Of a stretch of 64,000 nt of DNA, positions 33,671 to 43,634 are shown one piece after another; position 1 is the first letter of the stretch; each line of letters starts with the position of its first letter. Source of the stretch: HXMU1420-13 sp965249965. GTDB lineage: Bacteria > Bacteroidota > Rhodothermia > Balneolales > Balneolaceae. The position numbers and the translations under genes were made by a program. Below the pieces are notes generated by a model. That model was not told the origin of the DNA. It saw only the letters and a program-made list of their open reading frames with translations, and ran no database searches. Location of the stretch: the NCBI GenBank assembly GCA_965249965.1, contig OZ252262.1, positions 2,604,001-2,668,000 of the forward strand. The letters are read 5' to 3'.

Positions 33671-35704
33671 ATGCAGGAAAAGAAAAAAATTCTAGTTACG
33701 GCGGCTCTTCCCTATGCAAATGGTCCATTACATTTGGGTCATTTAGCAGGAGCTTACCTCACCCCCGATTTATACGTTCGCTACAAGCGATTAAAAGGCG
33801 ATGACATCGTTTTCATTTGCGGATCAGATGAGCACGGTGTTCCAATTACTATCGCCGCTGAAAAAGAAGGAATTCAGCCACAGGATATTGTGGATCGATA
33901 TCATGAAATGAACAAGAAAGTTTTCGAGGATTTCGGCATTACCTTCGATTACTATGGTCGAACTTCCTCGCCTGTTCATCATGAGACTTCACAAGAAATT
34001 TTCACAACGTTATACAACAAAGGATTCTTCAAAAAGAAAACGGAAAAGCAGTTGTATGATCCTAAAAAAGACATGTTTCTACCAGATCGATATGTGAAAG
34101 GAACATGCCCAAATTGTGGCTTTGAAGAAGCCTATGGGGATCAATGTGAGAATTGTGGTACGAGTCTCTCTCCTACAGAATTGATAAATCCTGTAAGTGC
34201 GTTATCAGGTGAAAAACCTGAGGTTAAAGAAACAGAGCACTGGTACATGCCATTGGGTGATATTCAACCTAAACTTGAAGCCTGGTTGGATACTCGCCAG
34301 AACTGGAAACCAAATGTTATGGGTCAGGTTAAAAGCTGGCTCAACGATGGTCTCGCAGATCGGGCGGCAACTCGTGATCTAAGCTGGGGAGTTCCAGTTC
34401 CACTTGATGAAGCAAAGGGCAAAGTACTTTATGTGTGGTTTGATGCTCCAATTGGCTATATCTCAGCTACTAAAGAATGGGCGCAGCAGCAAGGAAATCC
34501 GGATCAATGGAAAGAGTATTGGCAAAATCAGGATTGTGAGCTGTATCACTTCATTGGAAAAGACAACATAGTCTTTCACTGTATCATGTTTCCGATTATG
34601 CTTATGGAACATGGTGATTATGTACTTCCTAAAAATGTACCTGCGAATGAGTTTTTAAATCTTGAAGGCCGAAAGCTCTCCACATCGCGTGGATGGGCGG
34701 TTTGGTTACACGAGTATCTAGAAGATTTTAAACCCGATTTACTGCGATATGCCCTCGGTACCACCCTACCGGAAAGTAAAGATTCTGATTTCTCATGGAA
34801 AGATTTCCAAGCCCGTGTAAATAACGAATTGGCTGCAGTACTTGGAAATTTTGTGTTCCGTGCACTTTCATTCACGGCAAAATTCGCAGATAGCAAGGTT
34901 CCTGAGCTTGTTGCACCAACTCAAACAGATCTTGATGCTTTAGCTGCCATCAACATTCAAAAAGCAAAAGTAGAAGCAGCTTACGAGGCTTTTAAATTCA
35001 AAGAAGCCATCCAAGAAAGTATAAATCTGGCCAGAATCGGTAATAAATATTTTACTGAGACTGAACCCTGGAAAACCCGGAAAGACAATCCACAGGCGTG
35101 TAATAATACATTATATGTTAGTGTACAGCTTTGCGCAGCACTGTCGGTATTAATGGAACCTGTTCTCCCTGATTCGATGAAGACATTACGATCTCAACTC
35201 TCGCTTTCTAACGAACTTGGTTGGGATAAAATAACAGATAAAATGATTGAAGCCGGGACAGTTATTGATCAGGGCGAAGTACTATTTACAAAAGTAGAAG
35301 ACGAACAAATTGATGCCCAAATTCAACGTTTAGAAGAACGAGCAGCTGCAAATGAACCAAAAAGTCCATTTCCTGATCTAAAAGAGAACATAAACTTTGG
35401 TGATTTTATGAATCTGGATTTACGCTCTGGTGAAATTGTCGCTTCAGAACGTGTTCCAAAGTCCGATAAACTACTTAAGCTTCAAGTCGATATAGGCATT
35501 GAAACCCGTACCATTGTTTCTGGAATTGCAAAGCATGTAGATGAAAGTTCCTTAATTGGACAAAAAGTAACGGTGGTTGCTAATTTAGCCCCTAAAAAAT
35601 TGATGGGTGTTGAAAGCAACGGAATGATTTTAATGGCTGAAGACAGTGAAGGCAATTTAAAATTTGTCGAGAGCGTGGCTGAAAATGGAAGTACTATCTC
35701 CTGA
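33671..35704 (+). CDS. metG: methionyl-tRNA synthetase
   Basis: A 677-residue class I synthetase charging tRNA-Met. The HIGH motif appears as HLGH in ANGPLHLGHLAG, the KMSKS loop as KLSTS in GRKLSTSRGW, and zinc-binding cysteines as CPNCGFEE...CENCG. The C-terminal 110 residues form a Trbp111-like tRNA-binding domain (FMNLDLRSGEIVASERVPKS onward), as in E. coli dimeric MetRS. The next gene starts immediately after the stop. Confidence 0.97.
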   Translation: MQEKKKILVTAALPYANGPLHLGHLAGAYLTPDLYVRYKRLKGDDIVFICGSDEHGVPITIAAEKEGIQPQDIVDRYHEMNKKVFEDFGITFDYYGRTSSPVHHETSQEIFTTLYNKGFFKKKTEKQLYDPKKDMFLPDRYVKGTCPNCGFEEAYGDQCENCGTSLSPTELINPVSALSGEKPEVKETEHWYMPLGDIQPKLEAWLDTRQNWKPNVMGQVKSWLNDGLADRAATRDLSWGVPVPLDEAKGKVLYVWFDAPIGYISATKEWAQQQGNPDQWKEYWQNQDCELYHFIGKDNIVFHCIMFPIMLMEHGDYVLPKNVPANEFLNLEGRKLSTSRGWAVWLHEYLEDFKPDLLRYALGTTLPESKDSDFSWKDFQARVNNELAAVLGNFVFRALSFTAKFADSKVPELVAPTQTDLDALAAINIQKAKVEAAYEAFKFKEAIQESINLARIGNKYFTETEPWKTRKDNPQACNNTLYVSVQLCAALSVLMEPVLPDSMKTLRSQLSLSNELGWDKITDKMIEAGTVIDQGEVLFTKVEDEQIDAQIQRLEERAAANEPKSPFPDLKENINFGDFMNLDLRSGEIVASERVPKSDKLLKLQVDIGIETRTIVSGIAKHVDESSLIGQKVTVVANLAPKKLMGVESNGMILMAEDSEGNLKFVESVAENGSTIS

Positions 35705-35705
35705 G

Positions 35706-37733
35706 ATGGCAGCAATTAAACTCAAAGAGAGAAAAACTCGTACCATCGATTTTAATGAATTTGATTTAGGTTTTACCCTCCTGAAAGATGGAATCATATT
35801 CAGAGTATATGCACCTGCAGCTGATTCTGTGCAAATCGTAGTTTTTGATGAATATGAACATCTCTATGGCACTTATTTTAGAATGCTCAAAGGCATGGAC
35901 GGAGTCTGGAATTATTATTGTCCGTCATTAGATCTAATTGGGAAATGGTATGCCTATAAACTTGAAGCTGAACACCCTTCTCCAAAATTTGAAGCTTCTG
36001 ATAAGTATATAGCCGACCCTTGGAGTAAACATGTAACAAAGAGAAATCATTATCTGGGCTTTGCTAAAACTTTAATTACTAAAATCCCTGAATTCGAATG
36101 GGAAGATGAAAAATTCAATGCACCTGTTGATCCGCGGGATTTAGTGATTTATGAAGCTCATATCAAAGACATGGTGGCTCATCCCTCTTCTAAGACTTAC
36201 GTGCAGGGCATTTACAATGACTTTTGGCAGGCTGAGGTTGGTGGACTAAAACATTTGAAGGAACTCGGTGTGAACTGCGTTGAATTTCTACCACTTCAAA
36301 ATTTTGCATACTGGGAACCTCCTTTTGGTTCTATGATTTTTTCTGGATTAACCAACACTTGGAATCCACACAGCAAAAATCATTGGGGGTACATGACCTC
36401 ATTTTTCATGGCTCCGGAAACAACATTTGCTAGTGATGGGAATATAAATCATGGTTCCGTTGTTGGGCGTAATCTAAACGCTGTCAATGAATTAAAGCAA
36501 GTTGTAAATAAGCTTCATCAGGAAAATATCACCGTAATAATGGATGTGGTATATAATCATGCATCCCAATATGATTTGAATCCACTTAAATACACGGCTA
36601 AAGGTGAATATTTTCGATTAGATGATCACGGCAATTATATCAACGATAGTTGGACAGGAAACGACATTAATACCAGAAATGAATACTCACGAAAATTGAT
36701 TGTTGAATCAATTAAATACTGGGTAAAAGAATATCACATTGATGGTTTCCGATTCGATTTGGCTGGTATTTTAGACTGGGAAACTGTGGATCAGATTAAA
36801 GAAGAAGTTCATAAAATCAATCCAAATGTGATTCTTATTGCCGAGCCCTGGGGAGGCGAATATAAACCTTCGGGCTTCTCAGATCATGGTTGGTCCAGCT
36901 GGAACGACAAAATCAGAAACGGATTTAAAGGCTACGACCCGATTTCAGATAAAGGATTGTTATTTGGTTCGTGGCATCATGGTTGTAATCGTTATGCTTT
37001 GGAGAATTTCATACGAGGCACTTTAAAAAGTGGTGAACATGGGTTATTTGCGAGCTCAACACATTCCGTGAATTACATTGAAGCTCACGACGGATATACC
37101 TTTGGTGATTTTATACGAATTGCATTGGATAGTTCAAAAAAAGAGCAGCGTTTCCATGATAATACCGAAGCAACCTCTCTCAATAAAAAAGAGTTGGAAA
37201 TTGCCAAACTGGGAGCTTTAGCGTTATTCGTTAGCCAGGGAATAACAATGATTCATGCCGGCCAGGAATGGGCACGTTCTAAGGTAATTGTTGATCATAA
37301 TGGAGTAGATGCAAACGTTGGGAAATTAGATCATGACTCATATAACAAAGACAACGAGACCAATTGGCTAAACTTTAATGAGATAAAACAAAATCAAGAA
37401 CTTTTCGAATATTATCAGGCGCTAATTGAACTTAGATTAACTTCACCAGCTCTTAGAAAAGCAGTTCCGTATGACATCGAGTTTAAAGTTTACAATGATC
37501 CGTTGCACCTGACATTCTCAATTGATGGTTCAAATTCAGACGATCCATACGATTATTTCGTCTCGATTAATGGAAATATCAAGACTTCGCATAAAATTGA
37601 TCTCCCTTCCGGCAATTGGAATATGGTCGCAAACGCTCGTAAATGTATCTCTAAAGGCATTCGAGTTGTAAAAAATCAATATCGGGTACCTGCATCTTCA
37701 GGAGTTATACTTCGCAGGTTGCGTAAGAAGTAG
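35706..37733 (+). CDS. GH13 glycogen debranching/pullulanase-like enzyme
   Basis: A 675-residue alpha-glucan enzyme: an N-terminal CBM48-type beta-sandwich (GIIFRVYAPAADSVQIVVFD) and a GH13 barrel. The four conserved regions are MDVVYNHA, DGFRFDLAGI (catalytic Asp), IAEPWGG (acid Glu) and YIEAHDG. Region II and the overall length point to isoamylase/pullulanase-type cleavage of alpha-1,6 branches. There is no signal peptide, so it is probably cytosolic glycogen turnover. Start: ATG one base after the metG stop; the frame is open earlier but overlaps metG. Confidence 0.85.
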   Translation: MAAIKLKERKTRTIDFNEFDLGFTLLKDGIIFRVYAPAADSVQIVVFDEYEHLYGTYFRMLKGMDGVWNYYCPSLDLIGKWYAYKLEAEHPSPKFEASDKYIADPWSKHVTKRNHYLGFAKTLITKIPEFEWEDEKFNAPVDPRDLVIYEAHIKDMVAHPSSKTYVQGIYNDFWQAEVGGLKHLKELGVNCVEFLPLQNFAYWEPPFGSMIFSGLTNTWNPHSKNHWGYMTSFFMAPETTFASDGNINHGSVVGRNLNAVNELKQVVNKLHQENITVIMDVVYNHASQYDLNPLKYTAKGEYFRLDDHGNYINDSWTGNDINTRNEYSRKLIVESIKYWVKEYHIDGFRFDLAGILDWETVDQIKEEVHKINPNVILIAEPWGGEYKPSGFSDHGWSSWNDKIRNGFKGYDPISDKGLLFGSWHHGCNRYALENFIRGTLKSGEHGLFASSTHSVNYIEAHDGYTFGDFIRIALDSSKKEQRFHDNTEATSLNKKELEIAKLGALALFVSQGITMIHAGQEWARSKVIVDHNGVDANVGKLDHDSYNKDNETNWLNFNEIKQNQELFEYYQALIELRLTSPALRKAVPYDIEFKVYNDPLHLTFSIDGSNSDDPYDYFVSINGNIKTSHKIDLPSGNWNMVANARKCISKGIRVVKNQYRVPASSGVILRRLRKK

Positions 37734-37772
37734 TCTTTTAGATATTTTCTTGGGCTATAATCATAATTTTTT

Positions 37773-37777
37773 GGAGG
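37773..37777 (+). promoter_or_regulatory. Shine-Dalgarno GGAGG supporting a TTG start
   Basis: GGAGG sits six bases before TTG at 37784, with no ATG near, so it decides the start of the sodium symporter gene. Confidence 0.7.
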
Positions 37778-37783
37778 TATCTC

Positions 37784-39139
37784 TTGGCAGTATCATCATC
37801 TACAGAACGTGGATCCTGGAATTCTAAACTCGGTTTTATTCTCGCAGCAGCGGGTTCTGCTGTTGGTTTGGGTAACATTTGGGGTTTCCCCACAAAAGTA
37901 GCTACCGAAGGCGGTGGTGCATATCTGATTATTTATCTGCTCTGTACCTTTCTAATTGGATTCCCAGTTATGGTTGCAGAACTCTCAATTGGTAGAAAAT
38001 CTGGTAAAAATCCAGTTGGTGCCTTTAAAGCCCTTTCTAGTAATAAATTTTTCCCGTTAGTAGGTCTTTGGGGAGTAATTTGCGGTGTGATGATTCTCTC
38101 ATTCTACACAGTAATTGCCGGATGGGCCTTTGGTTTTGCCTTCGAAGAAATCTTCTACTTTTTTGGATGGGATGCTGCCGCTGCCTGGCTAACCGATACG
38201 GGAAATGGCTTCAAAAATGCGATTATTGCTACCATCTTTATGTTGGTAACTATTAAAATAATCACCGGTGGAGTGAGTGACGGTATAGAGAAAGCCACAA
38301 AAGCAATGATGCCTTTGCTTATCGGGATCATTCTAATCATGATCGCCTATGTGTTAACGCAGCCCGGAGCAATGGATGGTGTTCGTGAATATTTACTCCC
38401 TGATTTCAGCCGAATTAATGCACGTCTTATTTTTTCAGCTATGGGTCAGGCATTTTTCTCTCTTTCTTTAGGGATGGGAGCATTAATCACTTATGGTTCA
38501 TATTTAAGCAAAAAAGAGAATATTCCTCAAGCTGCTGCTTTGGTAACTCTTGCTGATGTTGGGATCGCCTTTCTTGCAGGATTAATGATAATTCCAGCTA
38601 TGTATGTAGCTCAAGCTGCCGGAATCGATATATTTGTTGGCGATCAACTCGCTTCGTCTACCGATTTAGTGTTTCAAATTCTTCCGGCACTCTTCCATAC
38701 AATTGGTGGCGTGGTTGGATTAATTCTGGGTGTAGTATTTTTTCTACTTTTAAGTATAGCAGCACTTACTTCTACGATATCGTTACTTGAAGTGCCAGTC
38801 GCATTTGTAATTGATGAATACAGTGTACCGCGTAAAAAAGCTGCTCGCGGAGTTGGTCTCGGTATTTTAGTAATTTCGATTCTTGTTGCGTTTAACACAT
38901 CACTAATTGGTCACTTCGATAATATCTTCAACAACTTTGGTCTACCTCTTGGTGGATTACTGATGTGTATTTTTGTAGGCTTTGTTTGGAAAACAGACTC
39001 GGCATTGTCTGAAATGGAATATGGCTTTAAAGGTGTTAAAGAAGGATTGTTTGCAAAAATATGGCCAATATTTATCAAAGTGATTTGTCCATTTGTTATT
39101 GCATACAATGTATATCAAGGTATATTAGGCCTACTTTAG
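37784..39139 (+). CDS. sodium-dependent neurotransmitter-type (NSS/SNF) transporter
   Basis: A 451-residue member of the NSS family, like LeuT, importing an amino acid with Na+. Helix 1 has the unwound GSAVGLGNIWGFP motif with the Na+ and substrate-binding Ala/Gly/Asn residues; helix 6 reads FSAMGQAFFSLSLGMG. About 11 helices are seen. It uses a TTG start with a strong ribosome site. A second, longer NSS gene exists near the end of the window with a different helix 1-2 sequence, so they are not a recent duplication. Confidence 0.9.
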   Translation: MAVSSSTERGSWNSKLGFILAAAGSAVGLGNIWGFPTKVATEGGGAYLIIYLLCTFLIGFPVMVAELSIGRKSGKNPVGAFKALSSNKFFPLVGLWGVICGVMILSFYTVIAGWAFGFAFEEIFYFFGWDAAAAWLTDTGNGFKNAIIATIFMLVTIKIITGGVSDGIEKATKAMMPLLIGIILIMIAYVLTQPGAMDGVREYLLPDFSRINARLIFSAMGQAFFSLSLGMGALITYGSYLSKKENIPQAAALVTLADVGIAFLAGLMIIPAMYVAQAAGIDIFVGDQLASSTDLVFQILPALFHTIGGVVGLILGVVFFLLLSIAALTSTISLLEVPVAFVIDEYSVPRKKAARGVGLGILVISILVAFNTSLIGHFDNIFNNFGLPLGGLLMCIFVGFVWKTDSALSEMEYGFKGVKEGLFAKIWPIFIKVICPFVIAYNVYQGILGLL

Positions 39140-39155
39140 AATTGGAAATAAATTT

Positions 39156-39178
39156 GGTGGGAAAACAACCACCATTTT
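39156..39178 (+). terminator. probable terminator of the NSS transporter gene
   Basis: GGTGG pairs with CCACC over an eight-base loop, extended by one T-A pair, and is followed by TTTT. It lies 17 bases after the stop and before the efp promoter. The stem is short, so strength is uncertain. Confidence 0.45.
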
Positions 39179-39190
39179 CCATTCTTTCAC

Positions 39191-39221
39191 TTGTTATCGA
39201 AGCATGCACCCCCTATTTTTG
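39191..39221 (+). promoter_or_regulatory. Bacteroidota-type promoter of the efp-acc operon
   Basis: TTG at 39191-39193 and TATTTTTG at 39214-39221 are 20 bases apart, an exact match to the TTG / TAnnTTTG pattern used by the Bacteroidota primary sigma factor. The element is 28 bases upstream of the efp ATG. This is the clearest promoter in the window. Confidence 0.7.
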
Positions 39222-39248
39222 CGCAACTAAAAACGGAATAAAATTTTA

Positions 39249-39818
39249 ATGGCAAAAGTTTCTACCGCTGACTTTAGAAATGGACTCGTTCTCAATATGG
39301 ATGGCGAGTTATATTCAATAACTGAATTTCAGCACGTAAAGCCTGGAAAAGGACCAGCCTTTGTTCGAACCAAATTAAAAGGTATTGTAAACGGCAAAAA
39401 CATTGATAAAACCTGGCGTTCCGGCGAAAAAACGGAAGCAATTCGTATTGAAAATAGAGAATATCAATATCTATACAACGACGGTTCTATGTTCTATTTC
39501 ATGAACAATGACACTTACGAACAGATTCCAATTGCACCTGCCCAAGTTGAACGGCAAGATTTTTTAATTGAAGGGCAAAATTGCAAAGTGCTTTTCAATG
39601 CAGATGACGAGCAAGTTTTATATGCAGAACCACCAGATCATTTAGTGCTTACAGTATCGCAAACAGATCCTGGTGTAAAGGGAGACACAGCACAGGGTGG
39701 ATCAAAACCCGCTACCTTAGACTCTGGTGCAGTAGTAAATGTACCACTATTCATTCAAGAAGGAGAAAAAATCCGGGTTGACACACGAACCGGTAGTTAC
39801 ATCGAACGCGCAAAATAA
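39249..39818 (+). CDS. efp: elongation factor P
   Basis: A 189-residue three-domain factor that relieves ribosome stalling at proline runs. The tip loop reads HVKPGKGPAF with Lys34, the position modified by beta-lysine in E. coli; whether a modifying enzyme exists here is unknown. The C-terminal VDTRTGSYIERAK is standard. It opens an operon with accB and accC, a common Bacteroidota order, and is likely needed for the proline-rich TonB linkers. Confidence 0.97.
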   Translation: MAKVSTADFRNGLVLNMDGELYSITEFQHVKPGKGPAFVRTKLKGIVNGKNIDKTWRSGEKTEAIRIENREYQYLYNDGSMFYFMNNDTYEQIPIAPAQVERQDFLIEGQNCKVLFNADDEQVLYAEPPDHLVLTVSQTDPGVKGDTAQGGSKPATLDSGAVVNVPLFIQEGEKIRVDTRTGSYIERAK

Positions 39819-39824
39819 TTTCTT

Positions 39825-40286
39825 ATGGATTTAAAACTTATCAAAAATATTCTAGATATGATCTCTGATAGTGATGTGAACGAAGTTTCCATCGAAGAAG
39901 GAGATTTTAAAATTAAAGTTAAGAAAACGAGCGATGTAGAACAGGTTACATACAGCCAACCTGTTGCACCGGCCCCTGCCCCAGCTCCAACTGCATCGGC
40001 AGCACCGAGTGCGCCTGCTGCTGCTACTGAAGCACCTGCTACAAAGGGTGATACCTTAAAATCACCAATTGTTGGCACCTTTTATGAAGCTTCTTCCCCA
40101 GAATCCGATCCATTCGTTAAAGTTGGAGACGTTGTAGCTAAAGGTCAGACGTTATGCATTATAGAAGCCATGAAAATAATGAACGAGATAGAAGCTGAAT
40201 TTGGTGGTACAATCCGCGAAATTTTGGTTACTGATGGCACTCCGGTTGAATTTGATCAACCATTATTCATCATAGAAAAAAACTAG
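39825..40286 (+). CDS. accB: acetyl-CoA carboxylase biotin carboxyl carrier protein
   Basis: A 153-residue carrier. Residues 1-45 form the N-terminal domain, 46-72 an Ala/Pro-rich linker, and 78-153 the biotinyl domain with the biotin-attachment lysine Lys117 in EAMKIMN. With AccC and the carboxyltransferase (not in the window) it makes malonyl-CoA. Six bases separate it from efp and six from accC. Confidence 0.97.
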   Translation: MDLKLIKNILDMISDSDVNEVSIEEGDFKIKVKKTSDVEQVTYSQPVAPAPAPAPTASAAPSAPAAATEAPATKGDTLKSPIVGTFYEASSPESDPFVKVGDVVAKGQTLCIIEAMKIMNEIEAEFGGTIREILVTDGTPVEFDQPLFIIEKN

Positions 40287-40292
40287 AGCTAC

Positions 40293-41648
40293 ATGTTTAA
40301 CAAAATTCTGATTGCGAATCGTGGAGAAATCGCACTTCGAATTATTCGAACATGTAAAGAATTAGGCATAAAAACTGTAGCCGTTTATTCAACTGCAGAT
40401 GCTGATAGTTTACATGTTAAATTCGCAGACGAAGCAGTGTGTATCGGACCTCCATCCAGTAAAGAAAGCTATTTAAAAATTCCAAGTATTTTGGCTGCTG
40501 CCGAAATTACAAACGCAGAAGCCATTCACCCTGGCTATGGATTTCTTGCTGAAAATGCTGAGTTCAGCCGTATTTGCACCGAACACGATTTAAAATTTAT
40601 TGGACCATCGCCCGCGGCCATTTCTAAAATGGGTGACAAAGCGGTCGCAAAAGCAACAATGGTTGCAAATAAAGTACCGGTAGTACCTGGTAGTGATGGA
40701 GTTGTTTCTACCTACGATGACGCCAAGAAAGTATGTAAAGATATTGGCTACCCCGTAATAATTAAGGCTTCTGCAGGTGGTGGTGGCCGTGGAATGCGTG
40801 TTGTAGAAAAAGAAAGTGAGCTCAAGAAAAATTTTGAGATGTGCACCAGCGAAGCTGCTAGTGCATTCAATAACCCAGAAGTATATATCGAACGGTTTGT
40901 AAAAAACCCACATCACGTTGAAATACAAATATTGGCTGATCAGCATGGGAATGCTATACACTTAGGCGAACGTGACTGCTCTTCTCAACGAAGACATCAA
41001 AAGATTCTTGAAGAAGCGCCCTCTCCCTTGGTTACTCCAGAGCTACGAGCAGAAATGGGCTTAGCCGCCGTTAATGCAGCCAAATCAGTTAACTATGAAG
41101 GGGCCGGTACTGTTGAATTCTTGGTAGATGACGACCTTAATTTCTACTTCATGGAAATGAACACCCGAATTCAGGTTGAACATCCGGTAACCGAAGAAGT
41201 TACAGGACACGATTTAATAGAACAACAGATTAGAATTGCATCTGGAGAATCGATCGCTGATTTATCTGTTGAAATTGAAGGACATTCCATAGAATGTAGA
41301 ATAAATGCGGAAGATCCGGCTCATGGATTCCGACCATCTGCTGGGGTCATCACCGTGTTTCACCCTCCCGGTGGTCATGGCGTACGTTTAGATACTCATG
41401 CATATTCAGGCTACAGAATTCCTCCTTTTTATGATTCGATGATAGCTAAATTGATAGTTACAGCACCAACTCGAAAGCAGGCTATTATTAAAATGAAGCG
41501 TGCCTTAGAGGAGTTTATTATCGAAGGAATTAAAACAACGATTCCTTACCACATTCAACTTCTTGACGACCCGAATTTCAATGCCGGGTCGATTTCAACT
41601 AAGTATCTTGAAACATCTTTCAACTTCAAACCAAACGAGGCAGAATGA
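40293..41648 (+). CDS. accC: acetyl-CoA carboxylase biotin carboxylase
   Basis: A 451-residue ATP-grasp enzyme carboxylating biotin on AccB. It has the N-terminal ILIANRGEIALRIIRTC, the glycine-rich ATP loop KASAGGGGRGMR, ERDCSSQRRHQK with catalytic residues, and MEMNTRIQVEHPVTE. Length is normal. Its stop overlaps the gcvH start by four bases (ATGA). Confidence 0.97.
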   Translation: MFNKILIANRGEIALRIIRTCKELGIKTVAVYSTADADSLHVKFADEAVCIGPPSSKESYLKIPSILAAAEITNAEAIHPGYGFLAENAEFSRICTEHDLKFIGPSPAAISKMGDKAVAKATMVANKVPVVPGSDGVVSTYDDAKKVCKDIGYPVIIKASAGGGGRGMRVVEKESELKKNFEMCTSEAASAFNNPEVYIERFVKNPHHVEIQILADQHGNAIHLGERDCSSQRRHQKILEEAPSPLVTPELRAEMGLAAVNAAKSVNYEGAGTVEFLVDDDLNFYFMEMNTRIQVEHPVTEEVTGHDLIEQQIRIASGESIADLSVEIEGHSIECRINAEDPAHGFRPSAGVITVFHPPGGHGVRLDTHAYSGYRIPPFYDSMIAKLIVTAPTRKQAIIKMKRALEEFIIEGIKTTIPYHIQLLDDPNFNAGSISTKYLETSFNFKPNEAE

Positions 41649-42025
41649 GCACACCATCTGATTTAAAATACACCAAAGATCACGAATGGATACGTGAAAA
41701 TGGGGATGGCACTGTAACCATCGGAATTACTGATTTCGCACAAGGCGAACTTGGTGATATTGTATTTGTAGAACTTGAAGATGTTGGTTCCGAATTTTCG
41801 CAGGAGGATACATTTGGTACTGTAGAAGCTGTAAAAACAGTTTCAGATTTGTATGCTCCACTAGATGGTGAAGTGATCGAATTAAATGAAGAACTAGAAG
41901 ATAATCCTGAGTTAGTTAATGACGACCCTTATGGTGATGGCTGGATGATAAAGATGAAGATTTCTGATGCTTCTCAAATTGAGGGCCTCCTTTCTGCCGA
42001 CCAATACAGCGAACTTACCGATTAA
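41645..42025 (+). CDS. gcvH: glycine cleavage system H protein
   Basis: A 126-residue lipoyl carrier. The lipoylated lysine is Lys64 in VEAVKTVSDL. It shuttles the aminomethyl group in glycine cleavage; the P and T proteins are not nearby. It is translationally coupled to accC and 14 bases before guaA. Confidence 0.95.
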   Translation: MSTPSDLKYTKDHEWIRENGDGTVTIGITDFAQGELGDIVFVELEDVGSEFSQEDTFGTVEAVKTVSDLYAPLDGEVIELNEELEDNPELVNDDPYGDGWMIKMKISDASQIEGLLSADQYSELTD

Positions 42026-42039
42026 CTGGAACTAAATTA

Positions 42040-43587
42040 ATGAGCCGACATAACGAGTGGATTTTAATTTTAGATTATGGTTCACAATTCACGCAATTAA
42101 TAGCCAGACGGCTACGTGAATTCAATATTTATTGCGAAATCCATCCCTTTAATGTTGAGCTTGATGAAGTATTAACACCAAAACCAAGTGGTGTAGTACT
42201 TTCAGGTGGCCCAATGAGTGTGAACGACGAAGGAGCACCACATCTGCAGACAGAAATATTTGATTGGGAAGTGCCAATTCTAGGTGTTTGCTATGGACTT
42301 CAACTCTTATCCCACACCGAAATCCCTGGAAGTGTTGATAAAGCTGAAAAAAGAGAATACGGTCGTGCCCATCTTATTATTGACAATTCCAGCGATCTTC
42401 TAAAAAATATTGAAGATGGTTCTGTAGTCTGGATGAGTCATGGAGATCACATTCATGAACTTCCCTCCTCTTATGAAATTATTGGGCATACGGCAAACGC
42501 AGATGTTGCAGCCGTTCGTCATATTAATCAGCAGATATATGGTGTTCAATTTCATCCTGAAGTTGCTCATACAGAGTGTGGCAAGCAATTGCTTAAGAAC
42601 TTTGCATTCGAAATCTGTGGATTATCAGGAGATTGGACTGCTGCTTCTTTCATCGATGAACAAATTGAAGCGATCCGTGCACAAGTAGGTTCTGATAAGG
42701 TACTCTGTGCATTATCTGGTGGTGTTGATTCAACAGTTGTCGCAACGCTGATACATAAAGCAATTGGAGATCAACTAGAGTGTGTATTCGTTGATAACGG
42801 TCTTCTTAGAAAAAACGAGTTTGAAGATGTGCTACATCTTTACACCAGAGATTTGCACTTGCCGGTTCGTGGCGTGGATGCAACCGATCTATTTATGCAA
42901 AGGCTCGAAGGTATTTCGGATCCAGAGAAAAAACGAAAGATTATTGGCGTTAGTTTTATCGATGTATTTGAAAAAGAAATTGGCCATGATTCTGATTTCA
43001 AATTCCTGGCACAGGGAACGCTATATCCTGATGTAATCGAAAGCGTATCTTTCAAAGGGCCATCTGCTACCATAAAATCCCATCATAACGTGGGTGGTCT
43101 GCCAGATAAAATGAAATTAGATTTAATCGAACCCGTTCGTGAATTATTTAAAGACGAAGTTAGAGTAGTTGGGCGCGAATTAGGGATTCCTGAACATTTT
43201 ATTGCCAGACATCCTTTCCCTGGTCCGGGTTTAGGAATTCGCGTAATTGGGGATTTAAGTAAAGAACGCCTTGATTTACTGCGTGAAGCTGATAAGATTT
43301 TTATCGATGAACTAAAGGCTAATCACTTATATAGCGAAGTTTGGCAGGCATTAGCAGTTTTACTGCCAGTGCAAAGTGTTGGAGTTATGGGAGACGAACG
43401 CACCTATGAATTTACCGTTACACTTAGAGCCGTAACTAGTTTAGATGGAATGACAGCCGATTGGGCGCACCTTCCTTATGAGTTTTTAGCTCATGTATCT
43501 AATAGAATTATTAATGAGATAAAGGGCATTAATCGGGTAGTTTACGACATCAGTTCGAAACCCCCCGCTACAATAGAATGGGAATAA
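42040..43587 (+). CDS. guaA: GMP synthase (glutamine-hydrolysing)
   Basis: A 515-residue enzyme turning XMP into GMP. The class I glutaminase domain has Cys84 in LGVCYGLQ and the His/Glu pair in QFHPEVAHT; the synthetase domain has the P-loop LSGGVDST and the C-terminal dimerisation part ends in SSKPPATIEWE, the classical terminus. Length is typical. Confidence 0.98.
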   Translation: MSRHNEWILILDYGSQFTQLIARRLREFNIYCEIHPFNVELDEVLTPKPSGVVLSGGPMSVNDEGAPHLQTEIFDWEVPILGVCYGLQLLSHTEIPGSVDKAEKREYGRAHLIIDNSSDLLKNIEDGSVVWMSHGDHIHELPSSYEIIGHTANADVAAVRHINQQIYGVQFHPEVAHTECGKQLLKNFAFEICGLSGDWTAASFIDEQIEAIRAQVGSDKVLCALSGGVDSTVVATLIHKAIGDQLECVFVDNGLLRKNEFEDVLHLYTRDLHLPVRGVDATDLFMQRLEGISDPEKKRKIIGVSFIDVFEKEIGHDSDFKFLAQGTLYPDVIESVSFKGPSATIKSHHNVGGLPDKMKLDLIEPVRELFKDEVRVVGRELGIPEHFIARHPFPGPGLGIRVIGDLSKERLDLLREADKIFIDELKANHLYSEVWQALAVLLPVQSVGVMGDERTYEFTVTLRAVTSLDGMTADWAHLPYEFLAHVSNRIINEIKGINRVVYDISSKPPATIEWE

Positions 43588-43634
43588 GAACAAATCCCAA
43601 GTTTTTAGGTGTAAGAGAGCCTAATTTGTACATC

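Noticed and set aside
40590..40961. 123-codon reverse frame inside accC
   Set aside because: It is complementary to conserved biotin carboxylase coding sequence and has no recognisable domain.
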